Source: Streptomyces sp. 378
Lineage (GTDB): Bacteria > Actinomycetota > Actinomycetes > Streptomycetales > Streptomycetaceae
Reading direction: 5' to 3'
Assembly (NCBI RefSeq): GCF_030124145.1
Contig: NZ_JASKMS010000004.1
Coordinates: forward strand, 310,001 to 374,000
Length of the DNA stretch: 64,000 nucleotides
Below the pieces are notes generated by a model, which saw only the letters and a program-made list of their open reading frames with translations, did not search any database and was not told where the DNA came from. Shown in pieces: positions 17,620-26,131 of this stretch. Position 1 is the stretch's first letter. Each line of letters begins with the position of its first letter. A program made the translations under genes and the position numbers.

Positions 17620-17647
17620 CCGCGGCGTGCATATATGTACGCCGCGG
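17620..17647. promoter_or_regulatory. 28-bp near-perfect palindrome upstream of the LuxR/NB-ARC gene
   Basis: CCGCGGCGTGCATA at 17620-17633 is followed by its complement with one mismatch up to 17647, centred on an AT-rich core. It lies 76 nt before the LuxR start and 169 nt before the carboxypeptidase start. A central ATAT is atypical for a terminator, so an operator is more likely. Confidence 0.5.
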
Positions 17648-17723
17648 GAGAGGGTGAGGGTCCCCACAAGGGGAGCCGAGTGTCCGGCTCCCCGGACGAC
17701 ACCCCTCAGAGGACTGGCTGATC

Positions 17724-20700
17724 ATGGGCGGATCAGCGCCACGACGGGACCACCACCTGCCGGCCGAGACGACCAGCTTCGTCGACCGGCGTGGCGATCT
17801 GACCCAGGGCCGCGAACTGCTGGCCCGCGCACGACTGGTGACGCTGACCGGGCCGGGCGGCGTCGGCAAGACCCGGCTCGCCGCGCGCATCGCGGCCCGG
17901 GTGCGGCGGGCCTTCCCGGACGGCGTGCGCTTCGTGCACCTGTCCGGACTGCGCGACCCGGCCCTCGTCCCGCTCGCCGCAGCCGACGCGCTCGGCCTCC
18001 ACGACCACTCCGCCAAGCCGCCCCTGGACGCCCTCGTCGAGCAGGTGAGGGACCGGCGGCTGCTCCTCGTCGTCGACAACTGCGAGCACCTGGCGGGCGC
18101 GTGCGCCCGGCTCGCCGCGGCCCTGCTGCACGGCACCGAGGGCGTCCGGATCCTCGCCACCAGCCGGCACCGCCTCGGCCTCACCGAGGAACACCTGCTG
18201 GAGGTACGGCCGCTGGCGGTACCCGACCCGGACGGCGACCTGTCCGCCGCCGAGGGCTACCCGGCCCTCACCCTCTTCGCCGACCGGGCCGCCGCCGTCG
18301 TCCCCGGCTTCCGCCTCACCGCCGCCAACCGGGCCTCCGTCGCCCGGCTGTGCCACCGCCTGGACGGTCTGCCCCTCGCCATCGAACTGGCCGCCGTCCG
18401 CATGCGCGTCCTCGACGTCGACCAGCTCCTCGATCGCCTCGACGACCGCTACCGCTTCCTCACCACCGGCAGCCCCACCGCCCTGCCCCGCCACCAGACC
18501 CTGCGGGCGGCGGTCGCCTGGAGCCACGATCTGTGCACCACCCCCGAGCAGACGGTGTGGGCCCGGCTGTCGGTCCTGGCGGGCGGCTTCGACCTGGAAA
18601 CCGCGGAGGCGGTGTGCGCGGACGCCGTCCCGGATGGCCCGGGCCCTCGACCCCTGGTGGGTTCTCGGCCGCCAGGGGGTTGCTTCGGGCCGGGGGGATG
18701 CCACTCCGTGGAGGGTTGCTGCGGGCCGGGGTCCTGTCGCTCCGTGGAGGGTTCCTGTGGGACGGAGGGCTGTCGGTCTCTGGGGGGTTGCTGTGGGGCG
18801 GGGGACTGTCGGGCCGTGGTGGGCTGTTGTGAGCCGGGGGGTTTCCGGCCGCCGGAGGGTTGCTGTGCGCCGGGGGGTTTCCGGCCGCCGGAGGGTTGCT
18901 GTGGGCCGGAGGGCTCCCGGTTCCCGGAGGGCTCCCGGTCCCTGGAGGGCTCTCGGTTTCCGGAGGGCTCCCGGTCCCTGGAGGGCTCTCGGTTTCCGGA
19001 GGACCGCCGGTTCTTGGACGGCCACCGGTCTTCGGAGGGCTCCCGGTTGCCGGACGACTCCCGGTCCTCGGAGGGCTCCCGAGCCCCGTATGTCTCCCAG
19101 GTCCCAGAGGGCTCCCGATCCCTGTATGTCTCCGGGGCCTCGGAGGGCGCCGTCGTGTGTCCGGAAGGCGGGGAGCGGCTCGTCGCGCTGCCGGCCCCGG
19201 CCCTGACGGCGCCCCCGCCCGCTCGCCCGGCCGCGTTCCCTGCCCGGTTCACGGATGCGCCGGGGTCACAGGTCCGGCCCCCGGACGCCCTGGGGGCACA
19301 GGCCCCGCTCACGGACCCCCCGAGGGCACAGGTCCGGCCCCCGGACCTCCCGGGGTCACAGGTCCGGCCCCCGGACGCCCTGGGGGCACAGGCCCCGCTC
19401 ACGGACCCCCCGAGGGCACAGGTCCGGCCCCCGGACCTCCCGGGGTCACAGGTCCGGCCCCCGGACGTCCCGTGGGCACAGGCCCGGCCCCCGGACGCCC
19501 CCGGGCTCACGGGCCTCCCGGGGCCACACGCCCGGCCCCCCGCGGCGCCCACCCGGGCCCTGGCTTCCGCGCCCCGCCTGCGTGCCGACGACGTGCTGGA
19601 AGCCGTCGCCGGGCTCGTGGACAAGTCCGTGCTCAGCCGTGAGCCCGGGCCCGGTGGGGTGCGCTACCGGCTGCTCGACACCCTGCGGCAGTACGGGCTG
19701 GAGCAGTTGCGGCGGGACGCCGGGGAGGAGGAGACCGCCCGGCGGCGGCAGCGGGACTGGATGCTGCGGCGGGCCGAGGAATGCGAGCGCGGCTGGTTCG
19801 GGCCCGGGCAGCCGGAGACCGTCGCCCGGTTGCGCGCCGACCGGGACAACCTGCGCGCCGCCCTCGACTTCAGCCTGTCCACCCCCGGCGAGGAGCTCGC
19901 CGCACTGCGCCTCGCCGGCGCGCTCTGGTTCTACTGGCATGCATGCGGCGCCTCCCGCGAGGGCCTGTACTGGCTCGACCGGGCCCTGGCCGCCGCCCCC
20001 GAACCGACCCGGGAACGCGCCCGCGGCCTCTGGGTCGCCGGGCTGCTGGCCGCCGCCACCCGGGACTTCCCCCGGGGCCGCCGCCACGCCACCGAGGCCC
20101 TCACCCTCGCCCGGGCCCTCGGTGACGCGGCCGAGGGCGCCCACGCCGAGTACGTCATCGGCGTCATCCGACTGTTCGGCGGTGACCTGCCCGGAGCGCT
20201 GAGGCACTTCGAGACCACCGTCGGCCGTGGCCCGGTGCCCGGCCAGCACCTCAGCCTCGTCGGCCTGGACCAGGTCGAACTCGCCTGCGCGCTGGGCTTC
20301 CTGGGGGAGGCCGAGCGGGCCGTGGAGGTCTGCGAGCAGGCCCTGCGGCTGTGCGAGCGGCACGGCGAGCAATGGGTGCGCTCGTACGTGCTGCGGATAC
20401 TCGCCCTCGCGCACACCGTGCGCGGCGACTGGCCCCGGGCCGAACGGCACGCCCGCGAGGCCCTGCGGCTCAAACTCGCCGTCCACGACGTCATCGGCAT
20501 CGCCCTCACCCTCGACCTGCTGGCGTCCGTCGCGGCGGCTCGCGACGCCCACCGGCACGCCGCCCTGCTGCTGGGCGGCGCCGACCGCGTCTGGGCCGAC
20601 ATCGACACCGGCCGCTGGGGTGCCTCCGTCCTCACCTCCGTACGCCGGGACAGCGAGGAGCGGGCCGTGCGGGCCCTGGGGCGCGAGGCGTTCGAGCGGG

Positions 20701-20999
20701 CCCACCGGCGGGGCGCGGCGCTCGGTCTCGCCGAGCTGGCCGGCCACGCGCTCCAGGAGCCCGGCCGACCGCACCCCACGGAGCCCGCCGCCCCGCCGCA
20801 CGACGACACCGCGGTGCGGCTGACCCGCCGCGAGACCGAAGTCGCCCGGCTCGTCGCCGAGGGACTCGCCAACCAGCAGATCGCCGACCGCCTGGTGATC
20901 GCCCGCCGCACCGCCGAAGGCCATGTGGAACGCATCCTCGGCAAGCTCGGCTTCAGCAACCGCAGCCAGATCGCCGCCTGGATGACGGCGCAGCGCTGA
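17724..20999 (+). CDS. LuxR-family regulator with AfsR/NB-ARC-type ATPase and a repeat-filled insertion
   Basis: This 1091-residue regulator has an NB-ARC-type P-loop (VTLTGPGGVGKTRLAARIAA, residues ~38-57), Walker B LLLVVDNCEH, the sensor ILATSRHRLGL and GLPLAIELAAVRMRVL. A TPR-like region covers residues ~700-1000, and a C-terminal LuxR helix-turn-helix reads RLTRRETEVARLVAEGLANQ, then AEGHVERILGKLGFSNRSQI. In relatives, the winged-helix piece LSVLAGGFDLETAEAVCA runs straight into VLEAVAGLVDKSVL. Here about 300 residues of repeats separate them (12-residue units 318-473, 10-residue units ~513-592). Reading frame is intact. Likely an ATP-gated activator; its targets are unknown. Confidence 0.93.
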   Translation: MGGSAPRRDHHLPAETTSFVDRRGDLTQGRELLARARLVTLTGPGGVGKTRLAARIAARVRRAFPDGVRFVHLSGLRDPALVPLAAADALGLHDHSAKPPLDALVEQVRDRRLLLVVDNCEHLAGACARLAAALLHGTEGVRILATSRHRLGLTEEHLLEVRPLAVPDPDGDLSAAEGYPALTLFADRAAAVVPGFRLTAANRASVARLCHRLDGLPLAIELAAVRMRVLDVDQLLDRLDDRYRFLTTGSPTALPRHQTLRAAVAWSHDLCTTPEQTVWARLSVLAGGFDLETAEAVCADAVPDGPGPRPLVGSRPPGGCFGPGGCHSVEGCCGPGSCRSVEGSCGTEGCRSLGGCCGAGDCRAVVGCCEPGGFRPPEGCCAPGGFRPPEGCCGPEGSRFPEGSRSLEGSRFPEGSRSLEGSRFPEDRRFLDGHRSSEGSRLPDDSRSSEGSRAPYVSQVPEGSRSLYVSGASEGAVVCPEGGERLVALPAPALTAPPPARPAAFPARFTDAPGSQVRPPDALGAQAPLTDPPRAQVRPPDLPGSQVRPPDALGAQAPLTDPPRAQVRPPDLPGSQVRPPDVPWAQARPPDAPGLTGLPGPHARPPAAPTRALASAPRLRADDVLEAVAGLVDKSVLSREPGPGGVRYRLLDTLRQYGLEQLRRDAGEEETARRRQRDWMLRRAEECERGWFGPGQPETVARLRADRDNLRAALDFSLSTPGEELAALRLAGALWFYWHACGASREGLYWLDRALAAAPEPTRERARGLWVAGLLAAATRDFPRGRRHATEALTLARALGDAAEGAHAEYVIGVIRLFGGDLPGALRHFETTVGRGPVPGQHLSLVGLDQVELACALGFLGEAERAVEVCEQALRLCERHGEQWVRSYVLRILALAHTVRGDWPRAERHAREALRLKLAVHDVIGIALTLDLLASVAAARDAHRHAALLLGGADRVWADIDTGRWGASVLTSVRRDSEERAVRALGREAFERAHRRGAALGLAELAGHALQEPGRPHPTEPAAPPHDDTAVRLTRRETEVARLVAEGLANQQIADRLVIARRTAEGHVERILGKLGFSNRSQIAAWMTAQR
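18675..19142 (+). repeat. Thirteen 36-bp in-frame repeats in the LuxR/NB-ARC gene
   Basis: Thirteen degenerate 36-bp units encode a 12-residue motif that drifts from Cys-rich (EGCCGPGSCRSV) to Ser/Arg-rich (EGSRSLEGSRFP). Two adjacent units are identical (EGSRSLEGSRFP), and within them the two 6-residue halves resemble each other, hinting at an 18-bp ancestral unit. Unit length is a multiple of three, so copy-number change keeps the frame. Confidence 0.9.
19261..19500 (+). repeat. 30-bp repeats with a perfect 90-bp higher-order duplication
   Basis: Eight 30-bp units (about GGGCACAGGTCCGGCCCCCG plus ten) encode 10-residue motifs such as AQVRPPDLPG. Three variant units form a 90-bp block, and 19261-19350 is repeated exactly at 19351-19440. 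Exact identity points to recent expansion or conversion. Confidence 0.92.
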
Positions 21000-21042
21000 C
21001 CCGCCCCCACGACCCGCACGCACACCCACCCGAGGGGATCGT

Positions 21043-21945
21043 ATGACCACCGGACAACGCGGCGCCTTCGACCACCGCATGGCCGTCTTCGACTCCGACG
21101 ACGGCTTCGTCGCCGCCGCCCTGCCCTTTCTCGGCGAAGGACTCGGCGCCTCCGGCGAACCGCCGCCGGTGGCCATCGCCGCCCCGCGCCATCTGGACCT
21201 CCTGCGGGACGCCCTCGGCCGGGACGCGAAGGACGTCACCTGCATCCCGCACACCGACTGGTACACCGGCTCCGCCGCCAACGCCGTCGCCCGGGCCGCC
21301 GCGTACCTCACCGCGCACGCCGGCCCCGGTGGCCGGATCCACCTCGTCATGGAGCCCGTCTGGAGCGGTCGCGCCGGCCGCTCGGCCCGCGAGACCACCG
21401 AGTGGATCCGCTACGAGGCCTTCGCCAACCTCCTCTTCGCGCCCATGGCCACGACCGCCCTGTGCGCGTACGACACCCGCACCGCCGGGCCCGCCGTCGT
21501 CGCCGCGGCCCGCCGCACCCACCCCGACACGGAGGTGTACGAGGACCCGCTGCGCCTCGCGGCCGAACTCGACGCCGTGCCCCTGCCGTTGCCCCCGGCC
21601 GGTGCGCGGCCCCTGCGGGAGCCGGACGCCGCCGGCGTGCGGCGCTGGGCAGCGGATCGGGGGCTGCCCGCCGCCGACGCCGAGCTGTTCGCCGCCGCGG
21701 TGGCGGAGACGGCGGCGGCCCTCGCGCCCCTCGGGGGTGACGCCCTGCTCTGGGGCGAGGCACCCGCCTGCGTCTGTGAACTGCGCTCGGCCCGCCGTCT
21801 CGACGACCCGCTCGCCGGCTTCGTCCCGCCCTCCGCCGCGGGCCCGGAACCGGGCCCGGGACTCTGGTACGCGCGTCAGGTCTGCGCCTACGTGGACATC
21901 CGCGACGACGCCGACGGAGCGACGGTCCGTCTCCAGTACGCATGA
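21043..21945 (+). CDS. MEDS-domain anti-sigma-factor-like (RsbA-type) sensor protein
   Basis: This 300-residue protein has an N-terminal MEDS sensory domain (HRMAVFDSDDGFVAAALPFL, VAIAAPRHLDLLRDALG, CIPHTDWYTGSAANAVA, then RIHLVMEPVWSG). The C-terminal half holds a degenerate GHKL-like region ending DDADGATVRLQYA. Such proteins are annotated as RsbA-family anti-sigma regulators or sensor kinases. The ATPase N-box is poor here, so catalytic activity is doubtful. It follows the LuxR gene by 43 nt in the same direction and precedes another ATP-binding protein, suggesting one signalling cassette. Confidence 0.8.
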   Translation: MTTGQRGAFDHRMAVFDSDDGFVAAALPFLGEGLGASGEPPPVAIAAPRHLDLLRDALGRDAKDVTCIPHTDWYTGSAANAVARAAAYLTAHAGPGGRIHLVMEPVWSGRAGRSARETTEWIRYEAFANLLFAPMATTALCAYDTRTAGPAVVAAARRTHPDTEVYEDPLRLAAELDAVPLPLPPAGARPLREPDAAGVRRWAADRGLPAADAELFAAAVAETAAALAPLGGDALLWGEAPACVCELRSARRLDDPLAGFVPPSAAGPEPGPGLWYARQVCAYVDIRDDADGATVRLQYA

Positions 21946-22026
21946 CCACCCCACCTACGCGAACAGGTAGGGGATCGGGTAGTCCTCCCCGTGCGCCGGA
22001 CCACCCCCGCGGATCACCCTTGACCC

Positions 22027-22509
22027 ATGCTGCAACTCTCCGGGTGGTCCCTCCCGGACCCCGACGCCCAGTACGGCCCGTTCCCGCAACCGCCCCTGGG
22101 AGCAGGCCATCTGAGTGTCGAGTACGCACCGCGGCCCTCCGCCGTCCGCGAGGCGCGTGCGGAGGTCCGCAGGCAGCTGGAGGCCTGGGGGCTCGCCGAG
22201 CGCGGTGAGGTGGCCGAGGCGGCCGAACTGCTCGTCGGTGAACTGGCGGCCAACGCCCTGGTGCACGCCCGGAGCCGCTTCCGGCTCACGCTCTTCGCCG
22301 CGCACGGTGTGCTGCGCTGCGAGGTCGCCGACGGCGAACACCGCGTGCCGCGGGTGCTGGACGCGGGCACGGGGGAGAGCGGCCGCGGAATGTTCCTGGT
22401 GGACGCGCTCGCCCAGCGGTGGGGCTGCCACCGGGACGGGCCGGGCAAGACCGTGTGGTTCGAGCTCGGCACATGCGGATCGGGCGGCTGTGGTCGGCGA
22501 CAGCCGTGA
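22027..22509 (+). CDS. ATP-binding protein (HATPase_c_2, RsbW-like)
   Basis: This 160-residue GHKL ATPase has the N-box ELLVGELAANALVHARS, GTGESGRGMFLVDALAQRWG, and the final strand KTVWFELGTCG. It resembles the copies at 3724-4200 and at the right end of the window. Probably a serine kinase or anti-sigma-type switch protein; the partner may be the MEDS protein just upstream (81-nt gap). ATG 22027 gives the normal length. Confidence 0.87.
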   Translation: MLQLSGWSLPDPDAQYGPFPQPPLGAGHLSVEYAPRPSAVREARAEVRRQLEAWGLAERGEVAEAAELLVGELAANALVHARSRFRLTLFAAHGVLRCEVADGEHRVPRVLDAGTGESGRGMFLVDALAQRWGCHRDGPGKTVWFELGTCGSGGCGRRQP

Positions 22510-22665
22510 CGCTCCGCCGGCCGGGCCCCGGCGGTGCGTCCAGCCGCCCGGGCCCGGCTCCGGCCCGCTCGTCGTCGTGGTGGTTTCGCGCAGGTCTCGC
22601 ACCCCCGGGGTGATTCCGTCCAGGCCCTCTTGTCGGTCCGGCCTCCTTGCGGTTTCTTGACCTTC

Positions 22666-23982
22666 ATGGCGGACACCACGGGCAACACCACGGAAAGCGC
22701 GGCCACCCATCCCCCGCAGCCCCGGAAGGCGAGCTGGAAGTACATCGGGCCGGGCATCGTCGTCGCGGCGACCGGCGTCGGGGCCGGCGATCTGGTCGCC
22801 ACCCTCATCGCGGGCAGCAACTTCGGCTACACGCTCCTGTGGGCCGCGATCATCGGCTGCCTGGTGAAGATCTCCCTGGCGGAGGCGGCGGGCCGCTGGC
22901 ATCTGTCCACCGGCCGCACCCTGTTCGACGGCTGGGCGAGCCTCGGCCGCTGGACCACATGGTTCTTCGCGGTCTACGTCGTGGTCTGGGGGTTCGTCTA
23001 CGGCGCCGCGGCGATGTCGTCGAGCGCGCTGCCGTTGCAGGCGCTGTTCCCGGACGTGATGGACCTCAAGTGGTGGGGCATCGCCTGCGGTCTGGTCGGA
23101 CTGGTCTTCGTCTGGTTCAACAAGTACGCGGTGTTCGAGAAGGTCATGACGATTCTGGTGGGCGTCATGTTCGTGGTGACGGTGTACCTGGCGGTCCGTG
23201 TCACGCCGAACATCCCCGACGCCTTCGCCGGGCTCCTGCCGGTGCTGCCGGACGAGAAGGACTCGATCCTCAACACGCTGGGTCTGATCGGCGGCGTGGG
23301 CGGCACGATCACGCTCGCGGCGTACGGCTACTGGGTCAACGCCAAGGGCTGGACCGACACCGGCTGGATGAAGGTCATGCGGCTGGACAACCGCGTCGCC
23401 TACGCCACGACCGGCATCTTCGTCATCGCCATGCTGTTCGTCGGCGCGGAGCTGCTGCACTCGGCGAACATCGCGATCGCGAGCGGCGACAAGGGCCTGG
23501 TCCAGCTGGGCGACATCCTGGAGGACGAGTACGGCTCGGCGACGGCGACGTTCTTCCTCATCGGCTTCTTCGCCACGTCCTTCACCTCGCTCATCGGCGT
23601 CTGGCACGGCGTGAGCCTGATGTTCGCCGACTTCGTGGGCCGTCTGTCGGGCCGGGGCCGGGCCAGGGGCGCGGAGGTCGCCTCGGGCGAACGCGAGCGT
23701 TCCCGGCCGTTCCGCGCCTATCTGCTCTGGCTGACCTTCCCGCCGATGATCCTGCTCTTCGAGGGCCAGCCCTTCCGCCTGATCATCATCTACGGCGTCC
23801 TCGGCGCGGCCTTCCTCCCCTTCCTCGCCGCGACCTTGATCTGGCTGCTCAACTCCTCGCGTACGCCCCGCGAGTGGCGCAACGGCCCCCTCAGCAACGC
23901 GATGCTGGCCGGGGCGGGCCTGCTGTTCCTCGTCCTGTGCGTGAAGCAGATCTGGGACCAGCCGTGGGGGGAGTTCTTCTAG
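22666..23982 (+). CDS. Nramp-family-like divalent metal transporter, divergent
   Basis: This 438-residue membrane protein with about eleven transmembrane helices has a LeuT-like Nramp organisation. The opening IGPGIVVAATGVGAGDLVAT aligns with the TM1 region of Nramp, but the metal-binding DPGN is replaced by GAGD. The TM6 MPH motif is also absent (GGTITLAAYGYWVNAKGW). Loss of these ligands is known for Nramp-related magnesium transporters and other non-manganese members, so substrate prediction is unsafe. ATG 22666 starts the short cytoplasmic N-terminus MADTTGNTTES. A 12-bp terminator stem follows. Confidence 0.82.
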   Translation: MADTTGNTTESAATHPPQPRKASWKYIGPGIVVAATGVGAGDLVATLIAGSNFGYTLLWAAIIGCLVKISLAEAAGRWHLSTGRTLFDGWASLGRWTTWFFAVYVVVWGFVYGAAAMSSSALPLQALFPDVMDLKWWGIACGLVGLVFVWFNKYAVFEKVMTILVGVMFVVTVYLAVRVTPNIPDAFAGLLPVLPDEKDSILNTLGLIGGVGGTITLAAYGYWVNAKGWTDTGWMKVMRLDNRVAYATTGIFVIAMLFVGAELLHSANIAIASGDKGLVQLGDILEDEYGSATATFFLIGFFATSFTSLIGVWHGVSLMFADFVGRLSGRGRARGAEVASGERERSRPFRAYLLWLTFPPMILLFEGQPFRLIIIYGVLGAAFLPFLAATLIWLLNSSRTPREWRNGPLSNAMLAGAGLLFLVLCVKQIWDQPWGEFF

Positions 23983-23998
23983 AGCGGCGAGCGGCGAG

Positions 23999-24032
23999 CG
24001 GGGTGAGGGGAGTCGCGGCCCCCCTCACCCCG
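23999..24032. terminator. Hairpin between Nramp-like gene and chitinase
   Basis: A perfect 12-bp stem, CGGGGTGAGGGG at 23999-24010 and its complement at 24021-24032, has a 10-nt loop. It lies between two convergent genes and can serve both. Confidence 0.75.
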
Positions 24033-24050
24033 CCGGCCTCGTCGGTCTGG

Positions 24051-25739
24051 CTACGGCAGCCCGTGCACGTGCGGTCCCACCGCGCTGGACCACGCGTTGC
24101 CCGCCGTCGCGTCCCAGTTGGTCGACCAGGTCATCGCGCCCCGCAGGTCGGGGTAGGTCCGGGGCGGTGTGAAGGTGCCGCAGTTCGTGGCCCTGGTCAG
24201 GCAGTCCAGGGCGTTGTTCACCACGGTCGGGGAGACGTAGCCGCTGCCCGCCCCGCGCGTCGAGGCCGGCAGGCCCAGACCCACCTGGGAGGGGGCGAGG
24301 CCGTTCTCCAGCTGGATGCAGGCCAGGGCCGTGAGGAAGTCGACCGAGCCCTGGCTGTAGACCTTGCCGTCGCAGCCGAGCATGGAGCCGCTGTTGTAGT
24401 ACTGCATGTTGACGACCGTGAGGATGTCCTTCACGTTCAGCGCGGTCCGGAAGTAGCCGTTGGACGTCGACTGCATGTCGATGGTCTGGGGAGCCATCGT
24501 GAGGACGAGTGACGGGCCCGCCTTCGCCGACAGCGCGCGCAGCGCCTGCGTCATGTACGTCGCGTCGAGGCCGTTCTCCAGGTCGATGTCGACCCCGTCG
24601 AAGCCGTACGTCTGCATCACGGAGTACACGCTGTTCGCGAAGTTGGCCGCGGCTGTGGCGTCGTTGACCGACACCGTGCCGCGCTCTCCGCCCACGGAGA
24701 TGACGACCTTCTTGCCCGCGGCCTGCTTGGCGCGCACGTCCGCCTTGAACTGGTCGACCGTGTAGCCCTTCAGCCCGGCCGAGTCCAGGGTGAAGGACAC
24801 CGCCCCGGGCGTGCCCGTGGCGTCCGCGAAGGCCACCGCGATGATGTCGTACGCGGCGGGGACGTCCGAGATGCGCTGGACCGTCGCGCCGTTGTCGAAG
24901 TTCTGCCAGTAGCCGGTCACCACGTGCTTGGGGAGCGCGGGGCCCGGGCCGTTCGGCTGCCTCGTGGTTCCCGTCACCGCCGCCGACTTCGGCGACTCAC
25001 CGGCCCCGTTCGACGCCGTGACCTGGAAGGAGTACGACGTCGAGGCGGCGAGTCCGGTGACCGTCGCCGAGGTGCCGGAGACGGCCGTCACCTTCGTGCC
25101 GTCGCGGTAGACGGTGTAACCCGTCGCTCCGGAGACCGTGTTCCAGGCGAGGGAGACCGACGAGGACGTCGTGCCGGAGACGTTCAGGCCGCTCGGCGCG
25201 GACGGGATCGTGGGGCCCGGGTCCGTGCCCCCGCCGCCGTCGGGGCCGAACACCGACACGTCGTCGGCGTAGTACGCCGCCTGCCCGTACCAGCCGTGCG
25301 TGTACACCGTCACCGATGTCGTGGACGAACCCGTCCTGAAGCTCGTCGACAGCTGCTTCCAGGAGGAGGAGTCCGGCGTCCAGGTGGACACGTCCGTGGT
25401 GCCCGTGCCCGTCACACCGAGGTAGGCGTACCCGCCCCGCACCCACGCGCCCAGCGTGTAGGTGGAGTTCGGCTTCACCGCCACCGTCTGGCCGCACCGG
25501 GCGTTGTCCTGCCCCGACGGGGTCGCCCGCAGCGCGGCCGACCCGGAGTGCGCCGGGGAGGAGACCGTCGTCCCGCTGCCCGCCGAGCAGGTCCAGTCGC
25601 TCAGGCCCGACTCGAAGCCGGCGTTCCTGGCGTTGTTGACGTCGGCGGCGTTCGCCTGGCCGACGGTCGTGACAGTGAGGGCCAGGGCAGCCGTGACGGC
25701 ACCCGACCACAGCCGCAGGGATCGTCTGTGTCTGGACAT
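24051..25739 (-). CDS. chiA: Secreted GH18 chitinase with carbohydrate-binding and FnIII domains
   Basis: This 562-residue extracellular chitinase has a signal peptide (RHRRSLRLWSGAVTAALALT to QANA), a carbohydrate-binding beta-sandwich (GFESGLSDWTCSAGSGTT to YYADDVSVFG), and a Gly/Pro linker. A fibronectin type III domain (PSGLNVSGTTSSSVSLAWNT) and a GH18 barrel follow, with the catalytic FDGVDIDLENG (acid Glu at about residue 388). It hydrolyses chitin by the substrate-assisted mechanism. Domain order matches S. coelicolor ChiA-type enzymes. ATG 25739 lies only about 6 nt after the predicted -10 box, so the transcript may be leaderless. DasR sites overlap the promoter. Confidence 0.93.
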   Translation of the reverse strand: MSRHRRSLRLWSGAVTAALALTVTTVGQANAADVNNARNAGFESGLSDWTCSAGSGTTVSSPAHSGSAALRATPSGQDNARCGQTVAVKPNSTYTLGAWVRGGYAYLGVTGTGTTDVSTWTPDSSSWKQLSTSFRTGSSTTSVTVYTHGWYGQAAYYADDVSVFGPDGGGGTDPGPTIPSAPSGLNVSGTTSSSVSLAWNTVSGATGYTVYRDGTKVTAVSGTSATVTGLAASTSYSFQVTASNGAGESPKSAAVTGTTRQPNGPGPALPKHVVTGYWQNFDNGATVQRISDVPAAYDIIAVAFADATGTPGAVSFTLDSAGLKGYTVDQFKADVRAKQAAGKKVVISVGGERGTVSVNDATAAANFANSVYSVMQTYGFDGVDIDLENGLDATYMTQALRALSAKAGPSLVLTMAPQTIDMQSTSNGYFRTALNVKDILTVVNMQYYNSGSMLGCDGKVYSQGSVDFLTALACIQLENGLAPSQVGLGLPASTRGAGSGYVSPTVVNNALDCLTRATNCGTFTPPRTYPDLRGAMTWSTNWDATAGNAWSSAVGPHVHGLP

Positions 25740-25747
25740 GACAAGAA

Positions 25748-25790
25748 AATGGTCCAGACCAGCGACGGTGTCAAGAGGTCCAGACCAACT
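25748..25790 (-). promoter_or_regulatory. chiA promoter with two DasR-responsive elements
   Basis: On the minus strand TTGACA (25774-25769) and CATTTT (25751-25746) are spaced by 17 nt. Two 12-14 bp elements of the form TGGTCTGGACC, close to the DasR consensus ACTGGTCTAGACCACT, cover this promoter. One (25775-25790) is just upstream of -35 and one (25748-25763) lies between -35 and -10. This arrangement is known for Streptomyces chitinases, which are repressed until N-acetylglucosamine metabolites release DasR. Confidence 0.85.
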
Positions 25791-26131
25791 TGTCGCCCAG
25801 CAGTTCCCCCGACCCTTCATGCCCGGCTTGAAGTCCTTCTCGGCGGCGACCGGCGCGGCATCCGCGAAACGAAGGCCCACCGTCAACGCCAGGCTCCCTG
25901 GGTCCATCGCCCGGAACCGCCGGAGCCCGTCACAACGACCGGCAAGATGCTCAACCTGCCCCGTTTTGGCGCATCTTGTGCAACGGCAGTTGCTCTCCAG
26001 CTACACAAACGCTGTTCTCCGGTCACAGAGCCGTGGATACAGTGCTGAGGTAGTCACGCAGTGAAGTCGACACGGTGCGCCGGAGTGACACCCGGCGTTC
26101 CGACGGGCATGGGGAAAACGGGGAGCTGCGC
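25791..26131. other. Intergenic region before the Tad locus leader gene
   Basis: No ORF of quality is seen in these 341 nt. Near the right edge is TCACGCAGTGA (26054-26064), a short inverted repeat that matches the left and central part of the BldD consensus but not its right end. GGATACAGTG (26035-26044) could hold a -10 box (TACAGT). Both are weak calls. Confidence 0.3.

Noticed and set aside
18675..19500. CRISPR-like array
   Set aside because: Repeats are contiguous without unique spacers and are translated in frame.
18634..19642. Overlapping plus-strand ORFs in other frames across the LuxR repeats
   Set aside because: The repeats have periods divisible by three and no stops, so all frames stay open; only the LuxR frame joins recognised domains.
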